The notes: generated from the letters alone by a model not told the origin. A DNA stretch of 64,000 nt from Comamonas sp. JUb58 (GCF_004364775.1 NZ_SOAL01000020.1:1-64000), one strand, 5' to 3'; positions 8,964-18,342 are shown, counted from the stretch's first letter. Program-made: numbers and translations.

Positions 8964-10244
8964 TCAGCCGCGCACTTCGCCTTCGCCCAGCACAATGTAT
9001 TTCAGCGAGGTCAGGCCCTCGATGCCCACGGGGCCCCGGGCATGGAACTTGTCGGTGCTGATGCCGATTTCCGCGCCCAGCCCATATTCAAAGCCATCGG
9101 CAAAGCGCGTGCTGGCGTTGACCATGACGCTGGCCGAGTCCACCTCGCGCAAAAACCGCTGCGCATGCATGTGGTCGCGCGTGATGATCGCATCGGTATG
9201 GTGGCTGGAGTAGTGGTTGATATGGGCAATCGCCTCTTCCACACCGGCCACCACCTTGATGCTGATGACAGCGGCCAGGTACTCCTCAGACCAGTCCTGC
9301 TCGGTCGCCGCCTGCAGGCGGGCACCCGGCACAGCCTGCAGCAAGGCCAGGGCCTCGGCATCGGCCCGCATTTCCACGCCCTTGGCCGCAAACACGGCGC
9401 CAATGCGGGGCAGAAAATCTGCCGCCACCGCACGGGCCACGAGCAGGCTTTCGGTTGCATTGCAGGGGCTGTATTTCTGGGTCTTGGCGTTTTCGGTCAC
9501 CTTGACGGCCATGTCCAGGTCGCAAGGCGCATCTATATAGGTATGGCAGTTGCCGTCCAGGTGCTTGATCACCGGCACCTTGGCATCGCGGCTGATGCGC
9601 TCGATCAGGCCCTTGCCGCCGCGGGGAATGATCACATCGACGAATTCGGGCATCGCAATCAGCTGGCCCACGGCCTCGCGGTCGGTGGTCTGCACCAGCT
9701 GCACGCCAGTGGCAGGCAAACCGGCCTCCAGCAGCGCCTGCTCTACCAAACGCGCCAGCGCCTTGTTGGAATCGATGGCTTCGGAGCCGCCGCGCAAGAT
9801 GCAGGCATTGCCGCTCTTGATCGACAGGCTGGCCGCCTCGATGGTCACATTGGGGCGGCTTTCATAGATCATGCCGAAGACGCCCAAAGGCACGCGCATC
9901 TGGCCCACGCGGATGCCGCTGGGCATCTGCTTCATGCCACTCACCTCACCCACCACATCGGCCATGGCCGCCAGCTGCTCGCAGCCTTGGGCGCAGGTCT
10001 CCAGCACCTTGGGCGTCAGGCGCAGGCGATCAACCATGGGTTCCGACAGGCCATTGGCCTGTGCACGCGCCAGATCCTTGGCGTTGTCGGCCTGCAAGGC
10101 CTCGGTCTGGCTGCGCAGCAAACGCGCCAGCGCCAGCAAGGCCTTGTTTTTGATGGCCGAAGGTGCTTTGGCCATCTGGGCAGAGGCTAGCTTGGCCTGC
10201 AGCCCCAGGGCCTGCATGGTTTCCGAAATGTTCAGGGCATTCAT
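8964..10244 (-). CDS. proA: Gamma-glutamyl phosphate reductase
   Basis: NADPH-dependent second enzyme of proline synthesis, reducing gamma-glutamyl phosphate to glutamate semialdehyde. It is an ALDH-superfamily protein of 426 aa from the ATG at 10244 ([10 protein letters not shown]). Family features are [20 protein letters not shown] (121-140), [13 protein letters not shown] (151-163) and the catalytic cysteine C261 in [13 protein letters not shown]; the C-terminal half has the ProA-typical [20 protein letters not shown] stretch. A longer frame upstream adds 44 poorly conserved-looking residues and was rejected. No proB is adjacent. Confidence 0.95.
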   Translation of the reverse strand: MNALNISETMQALGLQAKLASAQMAKAPSAIKNKALLALARLLRSQTEALQADNAKDLARAQANGLSEPMVDRLRLTPKVLETCAQGCEQLAAMADVVGEVSGMKQMPSGIRVGQMRVPLGVFGMIYESRPNVTIEAASLSIKSGNACILRGGSEAIDSNKALARLVEQALLEAGLPATGVQLVQTTDREAVGQLIAMPEFVDVIIPRGGKGLIERISRDAKVPVIKHLDGNCHTYIDAPCDLDMAVKVTENAKTQKYSPCNATESLLVARAVAADFLPRIGAVFAAKGVEMRADAEALALLQAVPGARLQAATEQDWSEEYLAAVISIKVVAGVEEAIAHINHYSSHHTDAIITRDHMHAQRFLREVDSASVMVNASTRFADGFEYGLGAEIGISTDKFHARGPVGIEGLTSLKYIVLGEGEVRG

Positions 10245-10370
10245 AGGGGCTATTGTCGGGCATTTGCGCCCGGGCAGCGGCGCCACCACCAATGGCCCCT
10301 GGCAAATCCCAGGCACCAGCATGACAAATGTCTCTACACTGCTGCCATATTGAGCCACCAGGAGACCACG

Positions 10371-10658
10371 ATGCAAACCGCTGCGCTGCGCCAGTTGGGC
10401 GCCTTACAAGACGGGCTGGACCATTTCGAAGCCGGCCACATGGATGCAGCGGCCCTGAGCCAGCAGGCACGCAGCTACACCGATTTGCTCGGCGCGCTGC
10501 CGCCGCAGTTCCAGGAGGTATTGCTGCAGCTGCTGGACCGTCTGGAATCCAGCGCGCTGTTTGATGAGGAGAGTTGCTCGTTCAGCCGCAAAGACCTGGT
10601 GGACAGCCTGCGCCTTTGGCTGAAAAAGGCGGATGCCAGGCTGAGCGCCACCGCCTGA
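10371..10658 (+). CDS. Small soluble protein of unknown function
   Basis: Predicted 95-aa cytoplasmic protein beginning [20 protein letters not shown], with an AGGAG Shine-Dalgarno (10360-10364) spaced 6 bp from the ATG, which supports a real gene. It is mostly alpha-helical in appearance, leucine/glutamine-rich, without signal peptide, transmembrane segment or cysteine pair (one Cys, in [10 protein letters not shown]). It lies alone between divergent proA (126 bp upstream) and convergent purC (46 bp downstream). I do not recognise a family. Confidence 0.7.
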   Translation: MQTAALRQLGALQDGLDHFEAGHMDAAALSQQARSYTDLLGALPPQFQEVLLQLLDRLESSALFDEESCSFSRKDLVDSLRLWLKKADARLSATA

Positions 10659-10704
10659 GCGGGCAGCGGCGCAGTCTTCAAGTTATAACCAAGTCCTCAG
10701 ACCA

Positions 10705-11625
10705 TCAGGCCGTCAGGCGGTCCAGTGCTTCGCGGTACTTGGCCGCTGTCTTGTCGATCACTTCTTGCGGCAGGCGCGGTGCCGGTGCCGTCTTGTCCCA
10801 AGGCTTGCCGTTGACCTTGGCCTGCTCCAGCCAGTCACGCACAAACTGCTTGTCATAGCTGGGTGGGTTGGCACCGGTGGCCAGCGCATCGGCATAGCCT
10901 TCCACAGGCCAGTAGCGCGAGCTGTCAGGCGTCAGCACCTCGTCCATCAGCACCAGCTTGCCGTCTTCGTCCAGGCCAAATTCAAACTTGGTGTCGGCAA
11001 TGATCATGCCCTTGGTCAGTGCAATCTCGGCAGCCTTCTTGTAGATGGCGATGCTGATGTCGCGGATCTGGGCGGCCAGCTCGGGGCCCACCATCTCGAC
11101 GGTGCGCTCAAAGGTGATGTTTTCATCGTGCTCGCCGGCTTCGGCCTTGGCCGCAGGCGTGTAGATGGGCTCGGCCAGCTTGGCGGAGTTGATCAGGCCA
11201 GCGGGCAGAGGCACGCCGCAGACGGCTTGTGATTCCTGGTATTCCTTCCAGCCGCTGCCAGCCAGGTAGCCACGCACCACGGCCTCGATCGGCACGGGCT
11301 TGAGGCGCTTGACCAGCATGGAGCGCAACTGCACCTGGGCCACTTCATCCGGTTGCACGGCCGATTCGGGCGCCTCACCGGTCAAATGGTTGGGGCAGAT
11401 ATCGCCCAGCTTGTCGAACCAGTACAGCGCCATCTGCGTCAGCAAGGCACCCTTCCCGGGGATGGGCTCGCCCATGATCACGTCGAAGGCCGACAGACGG
11501 TCCGAGGCCACCATCAGGATGCGGTCATTGCCGACGGCGTAGTTGTCGCGCACCTTGCCGCGGGCCAGCAGGGGCAAGGAGTGGAGCTTGGAGGTGTGCA
11601 ATGCAGAAGGTACGGACTGGGTCAT
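10705..11625 (-). CDS. purC: SAICAR synthase
   Basis: Phosphoribosylaminoimidazole-succinocarboxamide synthase, joining CAIR and aspartate with ATP in de novo purine synthesis. At 306 aa it belongs to the longer eukaryote/beta-proteobacterial-like PurC class. Family motifs are [20 protein letters not shown] (20-39), [30 protein letters not shown] and [11 protein letters not shown], with the ATP-site region [15 protein letters not shown]. It has its own promoter region (the 483-bp gap to hpf) and converges on the small 95-aa gene. No other pur gene is near. Confidence 0.95.
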   Translation of the reverse strand: MTQSVPSALHTSKLHSLPLLARGKVRDNYAVGNDRILMVASDRLSAFDVIMGEPIPGKGALLTQMALYWFDKLGDICPNHLTGEAPESAVQPDEVAQVQLRSMLVKRLKPVPIEAVVRGYLAGSGWKEYQESQAVCGVPLPAGLINSAKLAEPIYTPAAKAEAGEHDENITFERTVEMVGPELAAQIRDISIAIYKKAAEIALTKGMIIADTKFEFGLDEDGKLVLMDEVLTPDSSRYWPVEGYADALATGANPPSYDKQFVRDWLEQAKVNGKPWDKTAPAPRLPQEVIDKTAAKYREALDRLTA

Positions 11626-12108
11626 GGTGATGCAGAACTATGGACAGGCACCCTGCGTAAAGACAGTAGGCACGGACAGCCGCGCAACCTCGGCAAGGCA
11701 AGCGCTCGATTGTAGTCGTCCACCCCCAAGGGCCCGTCTGCGCGCCCGGGATGCCTTGGATTGCAGTGCAGTATTGGAAGCTGCGCCGCCCCGAACACGT
11801 AGGCCCTTACGTGCTGACGCAGAGAATCACCACTGCTTGCCAGCCGTTGCAATTGCGCCGAAAGCGCCGGGACACGGCGCCTGGCCCCTCCGTTTTTTGC
11901 AGCAAGACGCGGGCTATTTGTAACCAAAGCGTCCGTCATCCAAGACCACAAAAGCCTAGAAACCTAGTACACCGGGTTGTCATAGACTTGCAATTTTGTA
12001 GGTCCAGGCGCATCATGGTTTACACGCATGCATGTGTTTCCCCCTCGGGGTGGCCTGGGTTCCAACAGACCCGGTCACTTTTCTTGGTTTGCAGAAGGAG
12101 ACTTGTTC
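11626..12108. other. 483-bp divergent intergenic region between purC and hpf
   Basis: No convincing coding frame. It contains a palindrome CACGTA-GGCCCT-TACGTG (11796-11813) and a GC hairpin GCGCC-GGGACAC-GGCGC (about 11867) some 15 bp before TTTTTT (11893-11898). It must hold promoters for both purC and hpf. A plus-strand hairpin with T-run upstream of hpf could be an attenuator or the end of a small RNA. I cannot assign a known RNA family. Confidence 0.4.
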
Positions 12109-12441
12109 ATGAACCTGACGATCAGCGGTCACCATTTGGCGGTGACCCCGGCGCTGCGCGAATATGTAACATCCAAGCTGATGCGCATAACGCGACATTT
12201 TGACCAGGTGGTGGATGCCAAAGTTTTACTTTCGGTTGAAAAGCAGAAGGAAAAGGAGAAACGGCAGCGTGTGGTGTGCAACCTGCGGGTGAAGGGCGAC
12301 GAACTCTGTGTTCAGTGCTCTCACCACGATTTGTACGCCGCGGTAGATGCTTTGGTGGACAGGCTGGACCGTATGGTCGCCCGTCACAAGCAACGTGTTC
12401 AATCTCACTACAGCGATGCGTTGCGGCAAGCAATGGCGTAA
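12109..12441 (+). CDS. hpf: Ribosome hibernation promoting factor (short HPF)
   Basis: Short-form HPF/RaiA protein (110 aa) that binds the 30S decoding site in stationary phase and favours 100S dimers. The family pattern is clear: MNLTISGHHLAVTPALREYV at the start, then a basic helix region around KQKEKEKRQRVVCNLRVKG and a C-terminal DLYAAVDALVDRLDRMVARHK. The AAGGAG ribosome site at 12095-12100 is 8 bp from the ATG at 12109. In many proteobacteria this gene lies between rpoN and ptsN. Here ptsN and hprK follow, but the upstream neighbour is purC, not rpoN. Confidence 0.93.
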   Translation: MNLTISGHHLAVTPALREYVTSKLMRITRHFDQVVDAKVLLSVEKQKEKEKRQRVVCNLRVKGDELCVQCSHHDLYAAVDALVDRLDRMVARHKQRVQSHYSDALRQAMA

Positions 12442-12498
12442 ACCCTCTGCTTTTTGCCGAGGAAAAAGATTCTGTTTGAGTACTGACCGATAATACGT

Positions 12499-12528
12499 GC
12501 AGCAACACTTGGATCCAGGTGTTGCTGC
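12499..12528 (+). terminator. Strong stem-loop between hpf and ptsN
   Basis: Perfect 10-bp inverted repeat GCAGCAACAC / GTGTTGCTGC around a 10-nt centre containing GGATCC. No T-run follows (GTTCGTTTGAT), so complete termination is doubtful. It may be a partial terminator or an mRNA-processing stem setting different hpf and ptsN levels. Confidence 0.5.
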
Positions 12529-12577
12529 GTTCGTTTGATCATGCTCTCAGTAGCTAGCCATATTGCCGCACTTCACT

Positions 12578-13063
12578 ATGAACTGTCTTGCCTCTATCTT
12601 GCCTCCAGCTCAAGTGCTAGTGAGTGTGGATGTTTCCAGTAAAAAACGTGCATTTGAAGAAGCGGGCCTGCTGTTCGAGAGCCTGCACGGCCTCTCGCGC
12701 GCCTTGGTGACCGACAGCCTGTTTGCACGCGAGCGACTGGGCTCCACCGGTCTGGGGCATGGCGTGGCCATTCCGCATGGGCGCATCAAGGGACTCAAGT
12801 CCCCGATGGCTGCGGTGTTCCAGCTGGAACGCGCCATTGGCTTTGACGCACCCGATGAGCAACCGGTCAACCTGCTGATCTTTCTGCTGGTGCCCGAAGC
12901 CGCTACCCAGCAGCACCTGGAAATCCTCGGCGAGATTGCCGAGCTGCTGTCCAATGCCAGCCTGCGCGAGCAGATGAAGGCCAGCACCAATGCCGAGCAG
13001 CTGCACCAGATGATCGACACCTGGCAATCGTCGGCCAACAATACCTCGACCGCCCACGCCTGA
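12578..13063 (+). CDS. ptsN: PTS IIA-Ntr protein
   Basis: Terminal phospho-acceptor of the nitrogen phosphotransferase system, 161 aa, fold of PTS EIIA type 2. The phosphorylatable histidine lies in GHGVAIPHGRIKG (about residues 62-74), and the conserved FQLERAIGFDAPDEQPVNLLIFLLVP block follows. It signals nitrogen/potassium status; in E. coli dephospho-PtsN binds TrkA and KdpD, which is notable given trkA 4 kb away. The ATG at 12578 gives the usual MNCLASILPP start but lacks a clear Shine-Dalgarno. hprK starts 115 bp downstream. Confidence 0.93.
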   Translation: MNCLASILPPAQVLVSVDVSSKKRAFEEAGLLFESLHGLSRALVTDSLFARERLGSTGLGHGVAIPHGRIKGLKSPMAAVFQLERAIGFDAPDEQPVNLLIFLLVPEAATQQHLEILGEIAELLSNASLREQMKASTNAEQLHQMIDTWQSSANNTSTAHA

Positions 13064-13178
13064 ACGCAGCGCGCCTGCGCCGGCACCCGCTTCTACGCTG
13101 AACCCCGTTTTTCCTGCTAGTCTTTCAGACTGGCGGGTGGCTTCGCTGCGCGCGCTCTGGCTTTGAAAGGACTGCACC

Positions 13179-14135
13179 GTGAAACCCAATGTCGTAAGCG
13201 CAGATGTGTTGTTCGAGGAGTTCCGTGCCTCGCTGCGCTGGGAATGGCTGGCGGGCCTGGGTGCCTCCGAGCGCCGCTTTGACGAAGTGGCGGTGCGCAG
13301 CGCCCGCTCCAGCGCCGATCTGGTGGGCTACCTCAACTACATTCACCCCTACCGCGCGCAGGTGCTGGGCGAGCGCGAAATTGCCTACCTCACCAACTCC
13401 ACCACCGAAGACTGCCGCCGCCGCATTGCGCGCATCGTGACCCTGGAGCCGCCGGTGCTGGTGCTGGCCGATGGCCAGGGCGCGCCCGATGAGCTGCTGT
13501 CCATGTGCGAGCGCGCGCACATCCCGATGTTCTCCACCAAGGAGTCGGCCGCCTTTGTCATCGATGTGCTGCGCGCCTTCCTGTCCAAGCACTTCGCCGA
13601 CCGCACCACCATGCATGGCGTGTTCATGGACATCCTGGGCATGGGCGTGCTGATCACCGGTGAATCCGGCCTGGGCAAGAGCGAGCTGGGCCTGGAACTG
13701 ATCACCCGCGGCAATGGCCTGGTGGCCGATGATGCCGTGGACCTGTACCGCATCAACCAGACCACGATCGAAGGCAAGTGCCCCGACCTGCTGCAGAACC
13801 TGCTGGAAGTGCGCGGCATTGGCCTGCTCGACATCCGCGCCATCTTTGGCGAAACGGCCGTGCGCCGCAAGATGCGGCTCAAGCTGATCGTGCACCTGGT
13901 TCGCAAGGAAACCATGGAGCGCGACTACGACCGCCTGCCCGCCGCACCGCTGACCCAGGATGTGCTGGGCATTCCGGTGATGAAGGTGGTGATCCAGGTG
14001 GTCGCCGGCCGCAATATCGCGGTGCTGGTGGAAGCGGCGGTGCGCAACACCATCTTGCAGCTGCGCGGCATCGACACCTACCAGGAGTTTGTGGACCGGC
14101 ACCGCAAAGCCATGGCCAGCGGGCGCGAGTTTTAA
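13179..14135 (+). CDS. hprK: HPr kinase/phosphorylase
   Basis: Bifunctional enzyme that phosphorylates a serine of HPr/NPr-like proteins and reverses it. The 318-aa protein has an N-terminal HPrK domain and a C-terminal kinase domain with Walker [10 protein letters not shown] (161-169), the preceding [13 protein letters not shown] strand (146-158), and the family signature [19 protein letters not shown] (about 210-228). It starts with GTG at 13179, supported by AAAGG ending 9 bp upstream. Together with ptsN it forms the usual incomplete, regulatory PTS of beta-proteobacteria. No ptsH/ptsI genes are in the window. Confidence 0.95.
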   Translation: MKPNVVSADVLFEEFRASLRWEWLAGLGASERRFDEVAVRSARSSADLVGYLNYIHPYRAQVLGEREIAYLTNSTTEDCRRRIARIVTLEPPVLVLADGQGAPDELLSMCERAHIPMFSTKESAAFVIDVLRAFLSKHFADRTTMHGVFMDILGMGVLITGESGLGKSELGLELITRGNGLVADDAVDLYRINQTTIEGKCPDLLQNLLEVRGIGLLDIRAIFGETAVRRKMRLKLIVHLVRKETMERDYDRLPAAPLTQDVLGIPVMKVVIQVVAGRNIAVLVEAAVRNTILQLRGIDTYQEFVDRHRKAMASGREF

Positions 14136-14159
14136 AACGTCCCAGGTACCTTCGCAGCG

Positions 14160-15368
14160 TCAGACCAGCCGCAGGTCCTTGACCGTGCCCTGCGGAAACA
14201 CCTGCTGCAGCTGCGCTGGCGACAGGCCGTACATGCGCGCAAACAGGCCGCCCAGCACGCCCCGATACTCATTGAGCACGGGGTAGTCGCGGTTCTGGAA
14301 CAGCTTGGCCTCGCTCACCTCCATCTGCTCGCCCACAATCCGGCCACCGGCCTGTGCCGACAGGCCACCGCCCAAGATCCAGTACGCAGTGCCATGGCCA
14401 TGGTCAGTACCCTTGTTGCCGTTTTCGCGGAAGGTGCGGCCAAACTCGCTGATCACCGCCACAACGGTGTGGCGCCAGGGCTCGGGGCCCATCTCCTGCG
14501 CAAAGGCGGCCAGGCCACGGCCCAGGTCGTCCAGCCGGTTGGCCAGGTTGCCGCTGGCATTGCCCTGGTTCACATGGGTGTCCCAGCCGCCCACATCGAC
14601 AAAGCCCAGGTCGAACTGGTCGCGCATCAAGGTGGCCATGCGCTGCGCCACCAGGCTGAAGCCCTTGGCGCTGATGGCTTCGCGCCCGGCCTTGTCCATC
14701 TCCTCTTGCATGCCGCGCAGCACAGCCGCGCGCACCTCAAAGCCCTCGTTCACGGCGGGCGCCAGCGCGGTGCCCGCATACATGGCGGCAATGGCGCGGC
14801 TGCGGTTGGCATCCACACCGCCCTTGCCCACATTGGCCAGCGCCGTGTTGGCAATGCGCGCCGGCCCTCGCATGCACAGCGGCAGCTGCGCGGTAAACGC
14901 CATCGGTGCCAGGTCGCTGCGGCCCTGCAAGGTTTGGGCCAAGCGGTTCATGAAGCCGGTGCGAAAACTCTGGTGCGCATCCAGTGGCTGGCCCAGCTCG
15001 ATCGAATCCTGGGTTTCAAAATGGCTGCGCGAGAGGTCATCGGTACCGGCAAAGGGCACAAAGCAGGCCTGCTTGCTTTGCCACAGCGGCAGCACACTGC
15101 CCTCCATCGCCGGGTGCAGGCCCCAGCGCGCATCCAGGGGCAAGGCGCCATTGGCCTCGCCCGGGCGTGCGATGGCAATCGTGGGGCGCGCGGCGTAGTA
15201 GAAATCGCTGTGCGTGGGCACCAGCAGGCTGTTGCTGTCGTAGGCGCCGCGCAGAAACACCAGCAAAAAGCGCGGTGTATCGCTGCGGGGCGCGGCTGCA
15301 CGGGCCCGGGCCAGACTGAAGGCCAGCGGCAGGCTGGCGGCGGCGGAGAGAAAGTGGCGTCTTTGCAT
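14160..15368 (-). CDS. DUF1501 exported protein (Tat signal)
   Basis: A 402-aa protein with a twin-arginine leader (MQRRHFLSAAASLPLAFSLA, then ARARAAA), so probably folded before export to the periplasm. The mature part has the DUF1501 pattern: FLLVFLRGAYDSNSLLVP near the N-terminus, DVGGWDTHVNQG (about 263) and VVAVISEFGRTFRENGNKGTDHGHG (about 310-335). The DTH and TDHG residues resemble metal-binding motifs of the alkaline-phosphatase/sulfatase superfamily, but no reaction is established. It follows a DUF1800 gene by 12 bp on the same strand, a recurrent partnership suggesting a shared process. Confidence 0.88.
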   Translation of the reverse strand: MQRRHFLSAAASLPLAFSLARARAAAPRSDTPRFLLVFLRGAYDSNSLLVPTHSDFYYAARPTIAIARPGEANGALPLDARWGLHPAMEGSVLPLWQSKQACFVPFAGTDDLSRSHFETQDSIELGQPLDAHQSFRTGFMNRLAQTLQGRSDLAPMAFTAQLPLCMRGPARIANTALANVGKGGVDANRSRAIAAMYAGTALAPAVNEGFEVRAAVLRGMQEEMDKAGREAISAKGFSLVAQRMATLMRDQFDLGFVDVGGWDTHVNQGNASGNLANRLDDLGRGLAAFAQEMGPEPWRHTVVAVISEFGRTFRENGNKGTDHGHGTAYWILGGGLSAQAGGRIVGEQMEVSEAKLFQNRDYPVLNEYRGVLGGLFARMYGLSPAQLQQVFPQGTVKDLRLV

Positions 15369-15380
15369 GGTGGACCTCGG

Positions 15381-16991
15381 TCAGCGAACCATCATTTCGG
15401 GAGCGGAGAGAAAGTAGGTGTTCCAGTCGGGCACATTGCGCGCCTTGGCCAGCGCTTCGCGGGATGCCGCGCTCCACTGGGCCACGCGGGCCTGGGCCGT
15501 TGCACGCTGCGCCAGGTCAGGGTAAGGCGGTTGTTCCAGCGCGGCCTGCGGTTCGGCACGGAACAGCACGGCACTGCGGGTCGCGATCTGGCGCGCCACA
15601 TCAAAGCGCGCCGCCATCTGGCCCGAGCTGGCCCAGTCCGATTGCGAGGCGGGGTAACCATCGGGCGTTTCATGGCCGTAGATGGGCTGGCCCAGGCGGT
15701 TGATCCAGCCGATCACCGGGCGCACATCACTGGCCACGCGCTCGTCATAGCCCAGGCGCACGGCGCCCAGCACATAGTGCATGGGGTCCTTGAAGCGCTG
15801 GCCTTGCTGGGCCAGCGCCTCGGGCGCCGTCAGCAGGCTGCGCAAGGTGGCGGCAATATCGCCATGGCTGCGCGAAAAGGCCGCTGCCGTGCGCTGCACC
15901 AAGGCAGGCGGTGGGTTGTCGCTGATGAAGAACACCGCCAGCTTGCGCGCAATGAACTGCGCCGTCGCGGGCGAGGCCACGATGCGGTCGAGCGCCTCGT
16001 CCACCGCCGCCATTCCCTTGGCCCGCAGCGGCTGCCCCAGCAAGACCTGGGGCGCACAGTCGTGCCGCTTGGGGTTGAACTCGAAAAAGCCATCGCGGCG
16101 GTAATCGGCCTGCAGCGCGGGGGCCATGCGGGGCGGTGGCGCATCGGCATCGCGGGTGCTGAAGCCCACCCCCGTCAGCACATGGGCCATGGCCTGCACA
16201 TCGGCCTGGGTGTAGCCGCTGCCCACACCCATGGTGTGCAGCTCCAGCAGCTCACGGGCGTAGTTTTCGTTGATGTGGCCCTGGGCGTTGCTGGCGTTGT
16301 CCAGGTAGAGCAGCATGGCCGGGTGGCGCATGCTGGCCTCCAGCAGGCTGCGGAAGTTGCCCAGCGCGTTGGGGCGGATCGCCCGCTCCTCATAGTCGCC
16401 AATCCAGAGCCGGGTTTCGGCCTTGCGCGTGCTGACGTTGAAGTGGTTCATCCAGAACCAGGTCATCTGCTCCTGCAGCTGGGCGGGCGAGTACAACGCA
16501 CGCAGCACTTGGCGCTGCTGGGCCTGGGCGGCGAGCTGGTTCAGGTGGCGCTGCACCTCCTGGCGCAGGCGTGCGCCCTCGCCTTGCCCCTGGCCTTGCT
16601 CGGTCGCCGTGCGGGCGGCCTGGCGCTGCGCAGCAATGTCGCGCTGCAGCTCCAGCATGCTGCGCTGGCTGATTTCCAAGGCCGCAATCTGCTGCTGGGC
16701 CTGCTCCGGCAAGCGCGGCGGCTGCTGGGGAGCGAGCTGCTGATCCAGCCAGCGCTGCAGGCCCAGGCGCTGCAGCTGCTGGTCGGCGCTGTCGCTGGCA
16801 CCCCAGCTGACGCGGTCCAGCCATTGCTGGCGCTGGGTGGCGCTCAGCGGCGTATCGGGCAGTGCAGTCTTCGCGCTGGCCGCGTCTGGTGGCGCATGGG
16901 AGGCGCAGGCGCTGAGCCACAGGGTGCCCGCCAAGGCAGCGGCGCTGAGGGTGAGCAGTGGGGGCAGTCGAAGCAGTCTGTAGGGGCGCAT
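15381..16991 (-). CDS. DUF1800 lipoprotein
   Basis: A 536-aa protein with a lipoprotein leader from the ATG at 16991: MRPYRLLRLPPLLTLSAAAL then AGTLWLSAC, the lipobox cysteine followed by ASHAPP. DUF1800 hallmarks are the alpha-helical N-terminal half with QEQMTWFWMNHFNVS, AMLLYLDNASNAQGHINENYARELLELHTMG and YTQADVQAMAHVLTG; a long Gln/Arg-rich amphipathic stretch (about residues 75-165) may be coiled-coil. Function is unknown. The stop is 12 bp from the DUF1501 start, indicating an operon. A second ATG 33 bp upstream (17024) is possible. Confidence 0.87.
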   Translation of the reverse strand: MRPYRLLRLPPLLTLSAAALAGTLWLSACASHAPPDAASAKTALPDTPLSATQRQQWLDRVSWGASDSADQQLQRLGLQRWLDQQLAPQQPPRLPEQAQQQIAALEISQRSMLELQRDIAAQRQAARTATEQGQGQGEGARLRQEVQRHLNQLAAQAQQRQVLRALYSPAQLQEQMTWFWMNHFNVSTRKAETRLWIGDYEERAIRPNALGNFRSLLEASMRHPAMLLYLDNASNAQGHINENYARELLELHTMGVGSGYTQADVQAMAHVLTGVGFSTRDADAPPPRMAPALQADYRRDGFFEFNPKRHDCAPQVLLGQPLRAKGMAAVDEALDRIVASPATAQFIARKLAVFFISDNPPPALVQRTAAAFSRSHGDIAATLRSLLTAPEALAQQGQRFKDPMHYVLGAVRLGYDERVASDVRPVIGWINRLGQPIYGHETPDGYPASQSDWASSGQMAARFDVARQIATRSAVLFRAEPQAALEQPPYPDLAQRATAQARVAQWSAASREALAKARNVPDWNTYFLSAPEMMVR

Positions 16992-17073
16992 GGGAAGTCT
17001 GGAACCTGGTGCAGAGGGCTCCATGCTGCGCCTGTGCCGTCGCGCTGCTGTAAAGCTATGTATTCAAAACGTA

Positions 17074-17104
17074 AAAAGCGAAGCGTTTTAGGCGCTTCGC
17101 TTTT
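17074..17104 (-). terminator. Rho-independent terminator after fur
   Basis: Perfect 12-bp stem AAAAGCGAAGCG / CGCTTCGCTTTT with a 7-nt loop. A-rich and T-rich arms make it work in both directions. It lies 34 bp past the fur stop on the minus strand and upstream of the DUF1800 gene, isolating the two transcripts. Confidence 0.85.
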
Positions 17105-17137
17105 CAGGGGTTGGCGGGCAACAGTGGGGTGCCGTGC

Positions 17138-17560
17138 TTATTTGGCCTTGACTGCGCACTCCGCGCATTGGCCGTACAGGGCCATCGAGTGGTCATGCAC
17201 GATCCAGCCCTTGCTCTTGGCAATGGACTGCTGGCGCTTTTCGATCTCGGGGTCATAGAACTCCTCAACCTTGCCGCAGCTGGTGCAGACAAAATGGTCG
17301 TGGTGCTGGCCTTCGTTGAGCTCGTACACCGCCTTGCCGCTCTCGAAGTTGCTGCGAATCAGGATGCCGGCTTGCTCAAACTGGGTCAGCACGCGGTAGA
17401 CCGTGGCCAGACCGATGTCGGAGCGCTCTTCCAGCAGCACGCGGAACACATCTTCCGCCGTCATGTGGCGCTGAGCACCGTTCTGGAAGATATCCAGAAT
17501 CTTCAGCCGAGGCAGAGTTGCCTTGAGGCCAGTGCTTTTGAGTTCTTCAATATTTTTCAT
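17138..17560 (-). CDS. fur: Ferric uptake regulator
   Basis: Iron-responsive repressor, 140 aa from the ATG at 17560 ([20 protein letters not shown]). The winged-helix DNA-binding domain (to about residue 80) includes [20 protein letters not shown]. The dimerisation/metal domain has [17 protein letters not shown] with the first CxxC, and YGQCAEC near the C-terminus as the second, giving a structural zinc site as in E. coli Fur. It is divergent from bamE across 88 bp, as in many beta-proteobacteria. I see no Fur box in this gap. Likely targets are the receptor promoters near 55.1 and 57.6 kb. Confidence 0.95.
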   Translation of the reverse strand: MKNIEELKSTGLKATLPRLKILDIFQNGAQRHMTAEDVFRVLLEERSDIGLATVYRVLTQFEQAGILIRSNFESGKAVYELNEGQHHDHFVCTSCGKVEEFYDPEIEKRQQSIAKSKGWIVHDHSMALYGQCAECAVKAK

Positions 17561-17648
17561 AACAAGGTCTTTCAAGTGGGCCCGATTGGTATACGGACTT
17601 CTGGAGAAGGCCTGGAGACCAGCCGCTACAATGGCCGATCATATCGCT

Positions 17649-18227
17649 ATGTCTAAAACCATGCCTGAATTTGTTCGTTCCGGTGTCCGCATGGCGGCGC
17701 TGTTGGTCCTGGGCGCCAGTGTGGCCGCTTGTGGCTCCTTCAATGAAGCCAGCCGTAAGTTCGCCAGCGCCATCACCCCCTACAAGGTAGAAGTGGTGCA
17801 GGGTAATGTGATCACCAAGGAGCAGGTCGACGCCCTGCAAAAAGGCATGAGCCGCCAGCAGGTCAAGGATCTGCTGGGCACCCCGCTGCTGGCCAGCGTC
17901 TTCCACGCCAACCGCTGGGATTACGTGTTCACCATCAAGCGCAAGGGTGTGCCTGAGCAGGAGCGCCGCTTTACCGTGTACTTCAACGACACCGGTCTGG
18001 AGCGCTTTGAAGGCGATGAAATGCCCAGCGAGCAGGAGTTCGTAGCCTCGGTCACGACCTCGATCAAGAACCCCAAGGTGCCGCGCCTGGAAGCGACGCC
18101 TGAGGAGCTGGCCAAGTACAAGGCGGAGCAGCCTGCCCCCGCCCCGAGCGCCGACACCAGCAGCAGCGACGTCAGCACCGCCGCGCCGCCTGCCAACTAC
18201 CCGCCGCTGGAATCCCCCCAGCGCTGA
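17649..18227 (+). CDS. bamE: Outer-membrane assembly lipoprotein BamE/OmlA
   Basis: Lipoprotein subunit of the BAM beta-barrel assembly machine, 192 aa. The leader RMAALLVLGASVAACGSF has a lipobox with cleavage before Cys. The SmpA/OmlA domain (about 45-130) shows QGNVITKEQVDALQKGMSRQ and a GTPLLASVFHANRWDYVF block. A Pro/Ala/Ser-rich low-complexity tail follows, longer than in E. coli BamE (113 aa) but common in this lineage. I take the ATG at 17649; 17631 in the same frame, with GGAG 13 bp upstream, is an alternative. Divergent from fur. Confidence 0.92.
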   Translation: MSKTMPEFVRSGVRMAALLVLGASVAACGSFNEASRKFASAITPYKVEVVQGNVITKEQVDALQKGMSRQQVKDLLGTPLLASVFHANRWDYVFTIKRKGVPEQERRFTVYFNDTGLERFEGDEMPSEQEFVASVTTSIKNPKVPRLEATPEELAKYKAEQPAPAPSADTSSSDVSTAAPPANYPPLESPQR

Positions 18228-18233
18228 TGCCAT

Positions 18234-18280
18234 GGCGCTGGCAACCACCCGTTTAGCTGCGGCAACGGGTGGCCAGCGCC
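18234..18280 (+). terminator. Long hairpin after bamE
   Basis: Left arm GGCGCTGG + CCACCCGTT and right arm AACGGGTGG + CCAGCGCC pair over 17 bp with a 3-nt bulge and 10-nt loop, just after the bamE stop, followed by GTCTTT. Good hairpin, weak T-tract; likely terminates or protects the bamE mRNA before dapB. Confidence 0.6.
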
Positions 18281-18342
18281 GTCTTTGGGCCGTGTCCGAT
18301 GTTTGCTGAGATGCCGCCCGTTTGAGCCCCAGGAACCGACCC

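Noticed and set aside
6654..10190. 1178-codon plus-strand open frame opposite trkH, trkA and proA
   Set aside because: Same shadow effect; the opposite strand holds conserved enzymes, and the frame has low-complexity His/Gln/Arg content.
11622..11951. Minus-strand 109-codon frame in the purC-hpf gap
   Set aside because: No ribosome site, no family resemblance, Arg/Pro-rich composition; treated as non-coding.
14394..17258. 954-codon plus-strand frame opposite DUF1501/DUF1800
   Set aside because: Covers the conserved exported pair on the minus strand and has no recognisable protein features.
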